Source: Anastatus disparis (taxonomy: Eukaryota > Arthropoda > Insecta > Hymenoptera > Eupelmidae). From it: 64,000 nt of DNA. A program made the position numbers and the translations under genes. Below, piece after piece: positions 45,006 to 54,870 of this stretch (positions are counted from its first letter, which is position 1; each line of letters starts with the position of its first letter). The stretch is from positions 5,562,001 through 5,626,000 of the forward strand of contig JAFFSR010000249.1 of the NCBI GenBank assembly GCA_017163975.1, written 5' to 3'. The notes under the pieces are model-generated. The model had not been told where the DNA came from and searched no databases. It saw only the letters and a program-made list of their open reading frames with translations.

Positions 45006-47312
45006 CATGTTATAGATAGATAGATAGATATCAATTTATTTTGTAAAAGAGTACAAAAAGGCATGTAATACATCAAGCAATAAATAATAATTCTGTATAA
45101 AGTATTGCACATAATATGATAAGATATCACAGTCAAATATTAAAATTAATATATAATACTGTATCAGTAAGTCACTATGTAAAAGCGATATCACAGACTA
45201 CTCTAAATACACGCAGAAAGCATGAAAACATAAATTACAATGAAAACAGTCTTAAATATCTATCAGTCATGAAATTAAAATCAAATTAAAATCAAATAAC
45301 ACAATTTAAAAGATAAAGCATAAAGCATAGTCATGACATCAAATTAAAATAAAATTGGACAAAACAATGCAACAATAAATAATAAAAAATAATATAATAA
45401 TAAAATTCAAAGAATGAAAACTTGATACCGAAGATGTCATAACTATTAATAAAAAGAAACAGAATCACTCATACTTTCTGCATTCATTCAACCATCATTC
45501 GCGCTAATAAATACATTCACACCTTAAATCTATATATAAGACAAAACAAAATAAATTAACATAAAATTAAAATACTTAAAATTAAGATCACTCGAGGTCG
45601 AGTAAGTACCTCCTCAAAGCCGATTTGAACCTGCCGAGCGATGGAAGATTTTTTATATCGGCAGGCAGGGAGTTCCAAAAATGCGCACCTTGAACTTGAA
45701 AGGAATTTCTTCCAGTCTCAGTACGCATGAAGGGTACCGCGAAGTCCTTAATCTCTCCCCTAGTGGCTACCCTAGGTACATATCTAGTAAAGAGACTCAC
45801 TAGATACTCTGGAGTATTCATGCGCACGATTTTGTACATAAGTACAGCCATAAAATACTGTCTCCTTGAATCAGTACGCAGCCAACCAAGAGCAGCTCTA
45901 TAAGGAGAGATATGATCGCCCATTCTCACACCCATTACATATCTCACACATGAATTTCGTAGTCTTTGTAAACGTCTTCTCAACCCCTGCGAAGCATCGA
46001 GCAAAACTACTGAGCAGTAGTCGAGGTGCGGAAACAACAAGGCGGCTGCGAGTTGTTTACGCAGGGCCTCAGTGGTGTACCGACGGAAAAACCGCAAACT
46101 ATACATTACCCTATTAAATTTTTTAGTCACCATATTAATGTGCGGCTCCCATGACAACTTAGCGTCAAGCACAACACCAAGGCTCACAACGGTATCAGAG
46201 AAAGATATGTCGACACCACCCTCAAGCTCAATCGTTCTTGACTCACCAGTATAGAAGTCATTAATAAATCGACTACTGCCAAAAACGATTGCTTTAGTTT
46301 TGCTTGCATTTAATGTGAGAGAAGCATCGACAGCCCACCCCGACACCGCCCCGGCCGCCCTCCGCAAAATACGAATACCTTCATTCACATGTTCATAAGG
46401 GACCTGAGTATAGATTTGGAGGTCATCAGCATATAATATGTGCTCGACGAAACAGAGGTCGAGTGTGTCACGTATGTTATTAATGTAAAGGCAAAACAAC
46501 AGAGGCCCCAGCACTGAACCCTGTGGAACTCCTAGATTGGTTGTTAGCCAATCTGAATCCTCTTTTAAGTGTGTAGAAACCATTTGTTTCCTACCTGATA
46601 AATAGGAGCTAATCCATTCAAGTGCAGCCCTGGAAAGCCCCATCGATCTAAGCCTCGCAAGCAATTTGGAGGGGCAGATCGTGTCGAAAGCCTTACTAAA
46701 GTCAAATAGAAGTAGTAACGTGGCAAGTTTCTTGTCAAGACCTGATCTTATGTCGTCTGTAAGTTTAAGTATGGCGGTCTGCGTAGAATGGTGCTTTCTG
46801 AAGCCAGTCTGCAAAGAGTCAAGTATTTTGTGTGTCGTAATGTACTCTTGCAGTTGGTCATGGGCAATCTTCTCCAGAACCTTTGAAAGAAAACATAATA
46901 TTGCTATTGGCCTAAAATCTTTAGGCATCTTAGGTGCAGGACACTTCTTTAAAGGCACAATGCGTGCACGCTTCCAAAGGCAAGGGAAGATCCCCCGCGC
47001 AAAAGAGGAATTGAAAAGAGTCACAAGACGCTCTCCAATAAACGGTAGTGCTTTAAGTATCACACTCTGCGGAATGCCATCCTCGCCACAAGCCTGTGAT
47101 GAAAAATGCGAAATCGCAAGGATTACATCATTAATATTAATTGGCTTGAAGGCAAAGCCACTTTCACTACACTCCGAAAGAATCTTCTTACGTTCCGCAG
47201 TATCATCGTGTGGCGAGACTGACACTCCCGCAAAACGTGCATTAAGCTCATCAGGAGTGAATCCATTCAAGTCCCCTTGAGGTCCGGAGAGGAGTCCCAG
47301 GTCAATGTTACA
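45006..47312 (-). mobile_element. 5'-truncated non-LTR retrotransposon, CR1/Jockey-like, in the Helitron
   Basis: On the minus strand, RT-homologous sequence starts at about 47312 and runs through the RT to a 575-bp 3' UTR that ends in an ATCT repeat (plus strand 'atagatagatagata' at about 45014). The endonuclease and ORF1 are missing. The same family left the fragment at 20930-21497. It sits in the AT-rich body of the Helitron, so it inserted there. A clear target duplication was not seen. Confidence 0.78.
45588..47270 (-). CDS. Non-LTR reverse transcriptase, intact but 5'-truncated ORF2
   Basis: 560 residues without a stop. The track-style start is a TTG, and homologous sequence continues upstream to about 47312, so this is an internal start of a truncated ORF2. 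RT motifs: 'CGEDGIPQSVI', 'DFRPIAIL', 'LLLFDFSKAFDTI', 'LGVPQGSVLGPLLF' and 'HILYADDLQIY' with catalytic YADD. The C-terminal 'RMGDHISPYRAALGWL' block and final 'ALRRYLLDLE' match the other two copies in the window. There is no endonuclease, so it is not autonomous. Its composition is far more GC-rich than the surrounding Helitron, in keeping with a recent insertion. Confidence 0.85.
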   Translation of the reverse strand: MNGFTPDELNARFAGVSVSPHDDTAERKKILSECSESGFAFKPININDVILAISHFSSQACGEDGIPQSVILKALPFIGERLVTLFNSSFARGIFPCLWKRARIVPLKKCPAPKMPKDFRPIAILCFLSKVLEKIAHDQLQEYITTHKILDSLQTGFRKHHSTQTAILKLTDDIRSGLDKKLATLLLLFDFSKAFDTICPSKLLARLRSMGLSRAALEWISSYLSGRKQMVSTHLKEDSDWLTTNLGVPQGSVLGPLLFCLYINNIRDTLDLCFVEHILYADDLQIYTQVPYEHVNEGIRILRRAAGAVSGWAVDASLTLNASKTKAIVFGSSRFINDFYTGESRTIELEGGVDISFSDTVVSLGVVLDAKLSWEPHINMVTKKFNRVMYSLRFFRRYTTEALRKQLAAALLFPHLDYCSVVLLDASQGLRRRLQRLRNSCVRYVMGVRMGDHISPYRAALGWLRTDSRRQYFMAVLMYKIVRMNTPEYLVSLFTRYVPRVATRGEIKDFAVPFMRTETGRNSFQVQGAHFWNSLPADIKNLPSLGRFKSALRRYLLDLE

Positions 47313-47737
47313 ATAATATTTAATTGGAAAATATCAAGTTATAATAATTATTCTAATAAACATACTTAAACAAAGATTTAAAAGAGATAAATATTAATTG
47401 AACAATTGTTATATAACAACAATTGTACAAATAATAAAATGATTTTAAAACTTTGTTTAAATATGTAATACTGAAGGTGGAGGATGGATTGTAAATAGAG
47501 TCTATGGTATAAGGAGGAAGGAATATAGACTCTCATGGTTGTGTAGGGCTACAGGCGAAGGTAACCATGGTTTTATTTTGAATAATTTTATAAAAAAAAA
47601 TGAATAATTCTAATTAATTTCAACATGTCTTAAAATAACTTAAAATTATTATAATTGATTTTATATAATTATTAAAAATAAAACAAAAAAAAAACCAACG
47701 CGCCGTAATACCATACATTTTTTATTTAATTTATATT
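47313..47737. other. Helitron interior with a small hairpin-rich block
   Basis: AT-rich, except for 47460-47575, which contains the pairs 'agagtctat' / 'atagactct' and 'catggtt' / 'aaccatg'. No gene seen. Confidence 0.4.
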
Positions 47738-48300
47738 GAGTCAAGCTGTCTCAACTGGGCACACTAAAAATGAAATTGCACTTTCCAATCATTTTATTAT
47801 TTTATTACGAAGATGTATTGATAAAAAACAACGTCCTAAAAAATTTTCGAAAAATTTAAATTTTTTAAAAAGTTATTAACAAATGAAGTCTAAAGCCGGT
47901 TTTTTTTCAAAATTCAATTTCTCCGCAAATATTAAATGAAAGTTGATGAAATTTTCAGGGTAAGTACAAAACTATCTTCTATTTAAGATGAAATTTAAAT
48001 TTTATAAAAATGTTTACAATTGTTGTTATAAAATTAATTTTTTAATAAACAATTGAAAATTTAACAAACTTCTCGGGTAGGTAGGAAAAAAATTTTTTTT
48101 AAGGAATATTCTATAAAGTCTAAAGTATCTTTTCTTGAAAAAAAATTTTGGTAATATTCATAAACAAAAAAGTTACGAATTTTTTAATGCGGCGGGATGA
48201 GCTTGCGGCGCGCTACCGCATGAGAGATACTTACGCGCGTTCAAGCGCTCAGCTTTTTGTACCTGCTTATTTATGCATTTACAATTCATAATAAATAAAA
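47738..48300. repeat. Left long terminal inverted repeat
   Basis: It pairs with 51045-51617 and the two read alike at about 98-99% by eye. The inner end has a GC-rich block (about 48187-48255, with 'gcggcgggatgagcttgcgg' and 'acttacgcgcgttcaagcgc') that contrasts with the AT-rich remainder and is a candidate transposase-binding or promoter region. Confidence 0.92.
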
Positions 48301-48581
48301 AATTCATGATTAAATAATTAAATATAGATTATATTTTAATAATTATGACATTTTATTTATAATATTTAAAGAGAGAATTTCTGAATAGTACTCTTCGAAT
48401 CATCAGAAAAAATCGTGTACATGGATTATTATTGCATTCAAATATTGTTTAGATTCTATTTTATTGTTTAATATCATTAACTCGAGTCTACTTACTCACG
48501 TGTAGCATGCCAAAATATTTTTTTCAACGAACGTTGAAATTCTATGAAATTGTAACCATCGACATTTTCTTGGAAAAGCGG

Positions 48582-48588
48582 TATATAA
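48582..48588 (+). promoter_or_regulatory. TATA-like box of the TIR-transposon gene
   Basis: 'tatataa' lies 31-37 bp upstream of the first ATG at 48619, just inside the left TIR. Confidence 0.4.
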
Positions 48589-48618
48589 CGATGAAAACAA
48601 ATTCGAATCGTGACTTAG

Positions 48619-50963
48619 ATGCATTTGTTAAATATATGCAAATCTGTCAGTCGTATTGTTTTTATTATGACGCCACCACCTAAATGTTGCAATCCTTTCA
48701 AAAAAATAAAGCATGATTGCTGTACAAAGAATCTTAAGTTTTTATCGAATAAATGTGACAAAAGGCTTACTGGTTTATTTGGATTGTATGTTTGTGCTGT
48801 ATGTAAAGTTGAATTATATCGTAATAAAACATTTCAATTTCTAAGTGTTGATAAAGAAAATAAAATTATTGAACAAAATGCCGAAGAGTCTGAAGAAGAA
48901 AATTTGAATGAAGAAAAAGATAAAGATTATGTGTGTCCGAGTGTAGATAATAAAATAAAAAAACGAAAACTTGTAAGCGCCATCGAAAATATTATTATGG
49001 GACAATCTTCTCTAAAAAAGCAATCGCTTTCAGTCGTTGAAGTAGATAAAAAAATTGTTTCCAAATTTATTAATGACGAAAATTATAACAAATGGGTCAG
49101 TGATTTCAAACTAGCCCTATTTTGTGCATCAAGTCGTCAAGAAAAGATAGTTCTTCTTACTACGATTCCTTATAAATTGTCGATACGTACAGCAGTAAAA
49201 GAATTCGGAGTAAGTAAACGTATGCTTAGCACTGCTAAAAAGTTGAAAGAGGAAAAGGGTTATCTTGCTCATCCAGATAAGAAAAAAGGTCGAGCAATGA
49301 GTACTACAGATATTGACAAAGTTAAAGATTTTTATCTTCATGACGATGTGAGTAGGGTCATGCCAGGATCGAAAGACTACAAATCTGTTGTTGTTAGTGG
49401 AAAACGCCAACACGAACAGGTATGAAAATGAAAATATCGTCAGTTGTTTTATTTATTGCGCTTCGTTTTTACGCTTTACGAGTTTGTAATATAGTTCAAA
49501 TAATTATATATCTAAGTACATAAAAGCTCGAAAATGTAGATTTATTATAAAATATTTCCTCTTTGATAAATTAAAATCTGTAATGATATGAGATAAAATA
49601 GTTAGTAGGGATGTTTCAATTTCATCTTAATATTTTTTTAGAAACGCTTATTATTGGGAAATCTTGCCGATTTACATACAGATTTTGTAAAGAAATTTCC
49701 GGAAGTAAAAGTTTCGTTGTCAGTTTTTAAAACTTTGAGGCCACCTCAGTGTATTTTAGCTGGTCCTAAGGGTACGCATAATGTTTGCGTTTGTAAAGAT
49801 CATGGCAATATCCGTCTAAAATTAAGAGGCCTCAAACAAGAACTCGCTCGAAAAAACATCAATTTTCAAACAAGTTATCGAGAACTTTTTATTGAAATAA
49901 TTTGTCCAAGTCAAACTGCAGCTTGTTATCTGGGAAATTGTGAAAACTGTCCTGGGACAAAGAAAATTCTCGATGATTTGAAATCAACTTTTGAAAATAA
50001 TGGCATCACAAGTATTACATTCAATCAGTGGCTCACAACTGACAGGTATTTGTTAAATATTTGTGTCTCAATTTTTTTAGACAGTAATTAATTTTCTAAA
50101 ATATATAATTTTCTATTAGATGTCAACTACTCACACAAACTGAAAGTTCACATATTTTTATTAAAAATCTTGGTAAAGAGTTGCCAAAAGTTTTAAAACA
50201 TGATTTTATTGCCAAGTCGCAAGCAGAATATCTAGAAAAATTGAAAAATTTACTGGAATATGGTGAATATCTCGTAACTCTTGATTACTCTGAAAATTAT
50301 TCTTTTCATGTGCAAGATGCTATTCAGTCGCAACATTGGTCAAAAGATCAAGCAACTCTTCACGTTTATGTTATATATCACAAGAAAAACAATGTTCTTG
50401 AGCATACGAATTTTGTAGTTTTTTCCGAGTATATAAACCATGATGCCACTGGAGTTCACCTTTATAATTCGAAAATGATTGGATTCTTGAAAAATAGATT
50501 TGGTGCTGAAAATATTAAAAAAATCTACTATTTTTCCGACAGAGCTGGTTCACAATATAAAAATAGATTTAATTTTATGAATTTACTATTTCACGAAGAA
50601 GATTTTGGCTTTAAAGCAGAATGGCACTTCTTCGCAACCGCACATGGAAAGGGAGCTTGCGATGGGATTGGTGGATGTGTTAAAAGACAAGCTTATCGAG
50701 CCAGTTTGCAAGGTGCTCAGATAACGGATACACGAAAATTATTTGAATGGGCGCAAAAATCCTTTCCTAAAATTTATTTTGATTTCTGTTCATCGAATGA
50801 GTATGACGAACATAAACAAGGTTTGGAATCTCGCTTTTCACAAGCAAAAACAGTCAAAGGAACACGTCAATACCATAGCTATAAGCCACACGATTCAAAA
50901 AATATAACATGCAAGATTTTTTCTGATGATTCTAAGAGTACTGTTCAGAAAGTCTCTACTTAG
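48619..50963 (+). CDS. Putative transposase of the TIR element, three exons, 682 aa
   Basis: Join 48619-49419, 49642-50045, 50120-50963, both introns GT-AG and phase-compatible. An alternative start is the ATG at 48667 (MTPPPKCCNPF), giving 666 aa. N-terminus: Cys-rich ('CCNPFKKIKHDCC', 'LYVCAVCKVELY'), probably zinc-binding, then an acidic stretch and a Lys-rich, NLS-like 'KIKKRK'. Middle: 'CILAGPKGTHNVCVCKDHGN' and 'CYLGNCENCPG', further Cys/His clusters. C-terminal core: 'YLVTLDYSENYSF', 'IYYFSDRAGSQYKNRFNF' and 'HFFATAHGKGACDGIGG'. These offer ordered acidic residues that could be a DDD/E catalytic triad, which is inference. I recall similar uncharacterised proteins in aphids and Hydra. 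No lesion is visible. DNA cutting and joining is inferred from the TIR context. Confidence 0.8.
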
Positions 50964-50971
50964 ATATTGTA

Positions 50972-50977
50972 AATAAA
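50972..50977 (+). other. Poly(A) signal of the TIR-transposon gene
   Basis: AATAAA lies 9 bp after the stop codon, within normal range for 3' end formation. Confidence 0.5.
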
Positions 50978-51044
50978 ATGTTATAATTATTAAAATATAT
51001 TATATATCAAATTATTTTCTCATGAATTTTATTTATTACGAGTT

Positions 51045-51617
51045 TTAGTTATTATTAATGTTATTTATTATGAGCAAATGCATAAATAATCAGGTACAAA
51101 AAGCTGAGCGCTTGAACGCGCGTAAGTATCTCTCGCGGTAGCGCGCCGCAAGCTCATCCCGCCGCATTAAAAAATTCGTAACTTTTTTGTTTATGAATAT
51201 TACCAAAATTTTCTTTCAGGAAAAGATACTTTAGACTTTATAGAATATTCCTTAAAAAAAAAATTTTTTCCTACCTACCCGAGAAGTTTGTTAAATTTTC
51301 AATTGTTTATTAAAAAATTAATTTTATAACAACAATTGTAAACATTTTTATAAAATTTAAATTTCATCTTAAATAGAAGATAGTTTTGTACTTACCCTTA
51401 AAATTTCATCAACTTTCATTTAATATTTGCGGAGAAATTGAATTTTGAAAAAAAAACGGCTTTAGACTTCATTTGTTAATAACTTTTTAAAAAATTTAAA
51501 TTTTTCGAAAATTTTTTAGGACGTTGTTTTTTATCAATACATCTTCGTAATAAAATAATAAAATGATTGGAAAGTGCAATTTCATTTTTAGTGTGCCCAG
51601 TTGAGACAGCTTGACTC
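51045..51617. repeat. Right long terminal inverted repeat
   Basis: Reverse complement of 47738-48300. Differences seen are small, for example length of a T run, 'ccgcgagag' for 'ccgcatgagag', and 'tttcctgaaag' for 'tttcttgaaaa' on the minus strand. Confidence 0.92.
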
Positions 51618-51767
51618 ATTATAAACTATTAATTGTAAGGTATTATTGACAGTACCTCTTCGGGTGGTGTGGAAATCTGTCTGAGCAAATATATAATTAA
51701 TATAAATTTTATAAATAATTTTTGTCAGTACAAATTTCATTACTGGCTGACATATTGTAAATATAAA

Positions 51768-51810
51768 CGGGGGTTGGCGAGCAGCGCGAGCAGGGGGGAA
51801 CCCCCCCTAG
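51768..51810 (+). repeat. Helitron 3' terminus
   Basis: 'gagcagcgcgagcagggggg' followed by 'aaccccccctag': a GC hairpin directly before CTAG, followed by T. It is an abrupt GC-rich patch in AT-rich DNA, as at many Helitron ends. In the nested model it closes the Helitron whose gene lies 8 kb upstream. Alternatively it ends a separate non-autonomous Helitron. Confidence 0.75.
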
Positions 51811-51960
51811 TATATATATATATAGCTATAATGCATGACCTATGTTATAATTCTTTCTATCCTTATTTTACTCGTTTAAAATGAGATCAGTTTATACCCA
51901 ATAATATAAAATAAGACTCTCTTTAATGATCATGTTAAAATTTTTAAAGATTTAACATTT

Positions 51961-52140
51961 ACTCTCATCTGCAACGGCGGGCGGGCGGGCGCGGACCAGG
52001 GGAATTTGCTTATCAACGCGGATCGTGGGAATTTGCTTATCTACGCGGCGCAGATCGCGGTGATTCGCTTATCGACGCGGCGTCGCAGCTCGCGCGCCAA
52101 TGAGCGCTAACATAGCGTGCAGGCGCGGAATGAACTTCTT
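51961..52140. repeat. CpG-rich block with a degenerate roughly 30-bp repeat
   Basis: Strongly GC- and CpG-rich ('ggcgggcgggcgggcgcgg'). A unit like 'gggaatttgcttatcaacgc' recurs near 51998, 52027 and 52059. It could be a promoter-like CpG patch or part of a repeat; no gene follows. Confidence 0.6.
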
Positions 52141-52320
52141 ATATCGCGGGACCGGTCATTATTTTTGTACCTGCACAGGTGAGCTGATGGCGGAGGAGTG
52201 GGGGTTTTCAGAACTCTCTTTGCTACACTACTATATTGCAATACAAAAAAAAGTAAAATATAATTTAAGAGGCCACCGTATCTCTGTCCTTTTCTAATTA
52301 AAAAATTGACTTTTTTCCCA

Positions 52321-52602
52321 TAATTAGCAACTAGAGGCAAAAATAAAGAGATGGTTTCGATGTGTTTAATAAAATGCAATATTTTCTCTGATTAGGATAA
52401 ATTAATTTTATCGCTTAGTTTTTAAGAAAAGTTGGAATAACTTAGAAAATTAAAAATTAGTGTCAAATAATGGGATTTTCAAGTTATTCCAACTTTTCTT
52501 GAAAATAAAGCGGTGGAATTAAATTATTCTTATTAGAGAAAATATAGTTTTCTATTATACGAATCGAAACTATCTCTTTATTTTTGCCTCGAATTATTAG
52601 TT
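52321..52602. mobile_element. Foldback MITE-like palindrome
   Basis: The left arm from 52321 pairs with the right arm ending at about 52602. Blocks: 'aggcaaaaataaagagat', 'gtttcgat', 'attttctct' and 'agaaaagttggaataact'. No coding. The edge of the window (1-130) looks like an arm of the same family. Confidence 0.75.
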
Positions 52603-52667
52603 TTTATAAAAAATAAATTTTAAACAGATTCGGTAAAACAGGTAACTGTGTCGGTATACGGCTGACT

Positions 52668-53611
52668 CACATAACAATAATTATATCAAGATTTATTCAA
52701 GTGTAACAGTTAATTATTATTTTGTTGACCTTAAAACAAATCTATTGTTTTATTCGTCGATATAAGTACTAATTATATTGCAATATAAAAGAATAAGTAA
52801 AATATAATTTAACATAACAATAATTATTTCAAGATTTATTCAAGTGTAACAATCAATAATTTATTTGTTGACCTTAGAAACAATCTATTGTTTCATTCGT
52901 TGAGATGAGTACTAATCAATTTAAATTACCTTATAATATGAATTATTATATTTATTTACTTCAATAGCAAATATTTTTGCATTTCAGCTACAACGAGTAA
53001 AATAACAAGATTCATTTTTCAAGTATCTTTTTTCATATCATTAGCTAATGTAAATAAGAGATACTAGGAAAAAATTATCTTATAAAAGCTAAGTATAAAA
53101 TTAATAATTTCAAGATATAATAACCAGGAACTTCAAAACAGTTTTTCTTAAATATTGTATTTTAAAAATCTTCAGTCTGCTTTTGAATAATATTTTTATT
53201 ATAAAAAGAATTGAAGTAAATCTAAGGGGAAAAGGTGTTTAGTGCCCTATATTGCGAATTTCATTGAGTAAAATAAAACAATAACTCACAAGTTATTAGT
53301 TATAATAATTTTCTGAACTCTTTTCACATTATTTCAAACAATGTTAAATATATTTCTATTATTCAACTAAATCTTGATATCATGTACATGTTATAAGTAT
53401 AAGTTATTGAAAATGAAATATATTGCAATATAAAAGAATAAGTGAAATATAATTTAACATAACAATAATTATTTCAAGATTTATTCAAGTGTAACAGTTA
53501 ATTATTTATTTGTTGACCTTACAACAAATCTATTGTTTCATTTGTTGAGATGAGTACTAATTCTATTGCAATATAAAAGAATAAGTAAAATATAATTTAA
53601 AATAACAATAT
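52668..53611. repeat. Degenerate repeat of about 140 bp, split by the giant foldback
   Basis: A unit with 'attgcaatataaaagaataa', 'ataacaataattatttcaag', 'tttattcaagtgtaaca', 'gttgacctta' and 'gatgagtactaat' occurs near 52668, 52772, 53424 and 53563. The last copy breaks at about 53611, and similar sequence ('aattatttcaatattta') resumes at 63344, just past the 9.7-kb foldback. 52920-53420 between copies is AT-rich without a gene. Confidence 0.65.
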
Positions 53612-54870
53612 TTATCAGCGTTGTTACAGAAAAAGTTTCGACACGGCACCCCCCACTTTTTTCCTTTAGCTATGGTAGAGTGCCAAAGCAATCTAGGGAG
53701 TTTTAGTAACTTTTATATTCTGCGCCTTAAGCTACAGTAGCCAAGTTTTATACGCTGCATATGCTAATTTAGGTTAGATGATATTTTTATTAAAATAAAA
53801 ATATCAGTATTCACTCAGAGTATTTATCTCTTTAGAGTAAACATTAATTAAAGAATATAGATGATACTAAATTTTAATTTAGTGAAATTGAAAATATTTA
53901 TATTAAAACATGCGATGCCAATAGTGGTAGCGTCAGAGAGGGAAATTCAAAAATACCCAAAATCGGTCAAAAAAAAATATTAAAAAAAATATTTTTTATG
54001 ATTTGATAATTAATAATAAATTAAAAGAAAATAAGTTACTATAGTAAAATTAATTTATTGCACTTATTTATGATTTTATAAATAATTTGAAAATTGTGCA
54101 TCGATACAGGATTTCTTTTGTATTTTACGTTATTTCAATTGAAGAAACATAAAATACTAACGGATATCGTTATAAATAAATTATATTATAATTATAATGT
54201 ACAATAAACAAATAGATATTGTTTTAAATATGAAATTAGATAATTAAAACTGAAATGATGTTGTGTTTTATCGACCCTTACCACGAGCAAGACTCATCTT
54301 AAGCAAGAAATTTATGCGTAATACTCAAACAATAGACACGAAAGGTTGAATAAATCAATCGTAAATATTTAAAAGATTACATCCAGCTTTTTTATATCGA
54401 TTAATTGTTGCATTATTTTATGTAATTTGCTTTTTCATGAAAATGAGAATTAAAATAATTTAACATAGCGCTTATTCAGTATTATAATTTATGCCATCAT
54501 TACTGAAATTATTTTTAAAATTAAACATCAAATTAGTTAAAATTAATTATAAGTCATGCGATAAAAATCCATAAATTAAGGGATATGAATATTTAATAGA
54601 ACACGAATGTTAACGATAAAAATATTATTCACTCCAGACGCTGAAAACACAAGAACTTTCAATTTTTTAATAAAAATGTATTAATAAAATTGAATTTCTT
54701 TGCTACCAAGCTCAACCAGTGACCAATTTTTTGTTATACTAAATTTAATTATTTATAACCCGGTTGGAAATTATAAATCAAGGAACTAAGGATGATTTTA
54801 GAAATAAAATTATTTCTAATCAACATGGAAATATGGTAAATACTGTAACGTAAGATATTCAAGAATTTTT

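Larger units (their letters stand above)
47738..51617 (+). mobile_element. 3.88-kb TIR DNA transposon with near-identical long ends and an intact spliced gene
   Basis: The ends are 'gagtcaagctgtctcaactg' (47738) and its exact reverse complement ending at 51617. The TIRs extend about 560 bp with only a handful of differences. ATT is on both sides (47735-47737 and 51618-51620), a possible 3-bp target duplication. Between the TIRs is a single three-exon gene with no stops or frameshifts, a TATA-like box and a poly(A) signal. All parts of an autonomous element are present. It lies in the Helitron. The superfamily is uncertain; the protein recalls transposases I associate with Sola-type elements, but Sola normally makes 4-bp duplications. 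Confidence 0.85.
38654..51810 (+). mobile_element. Helitron with recognisable ends, interrupted by two other elements
   Basis: The proposed 5' end 'tctccctatattatatag' at 38654 follows an A. The 3' end is a GC-rich hairpin with CTAG at 51807-51810, followed by T. This is the Helitron rule (5' TC, hairpin plus CTRR, insertion between A and T, no duplication). Both flanks are (TA)n, as if one TA microsatellite had been split. It encodes the Rep-helicase at 39493-43364. Removing the non-LTR insertion (45006-47312) and the TIR transposon (47738-51617) leaves about 7.0 kb, a normal autonomous Helitron size. The 5' end is the less certain boundary. Confidence 0.7.

Noticed and set aside
44992..47320. 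12-bp match 'atattattgtaa' / 'ttacaataatat' flanking the minus-strand non-LTR element, considered as a target duplication
   Set aside because: The two copies are inverted, not direct, and AT-only, so they are not a normal duplication; probably chance.
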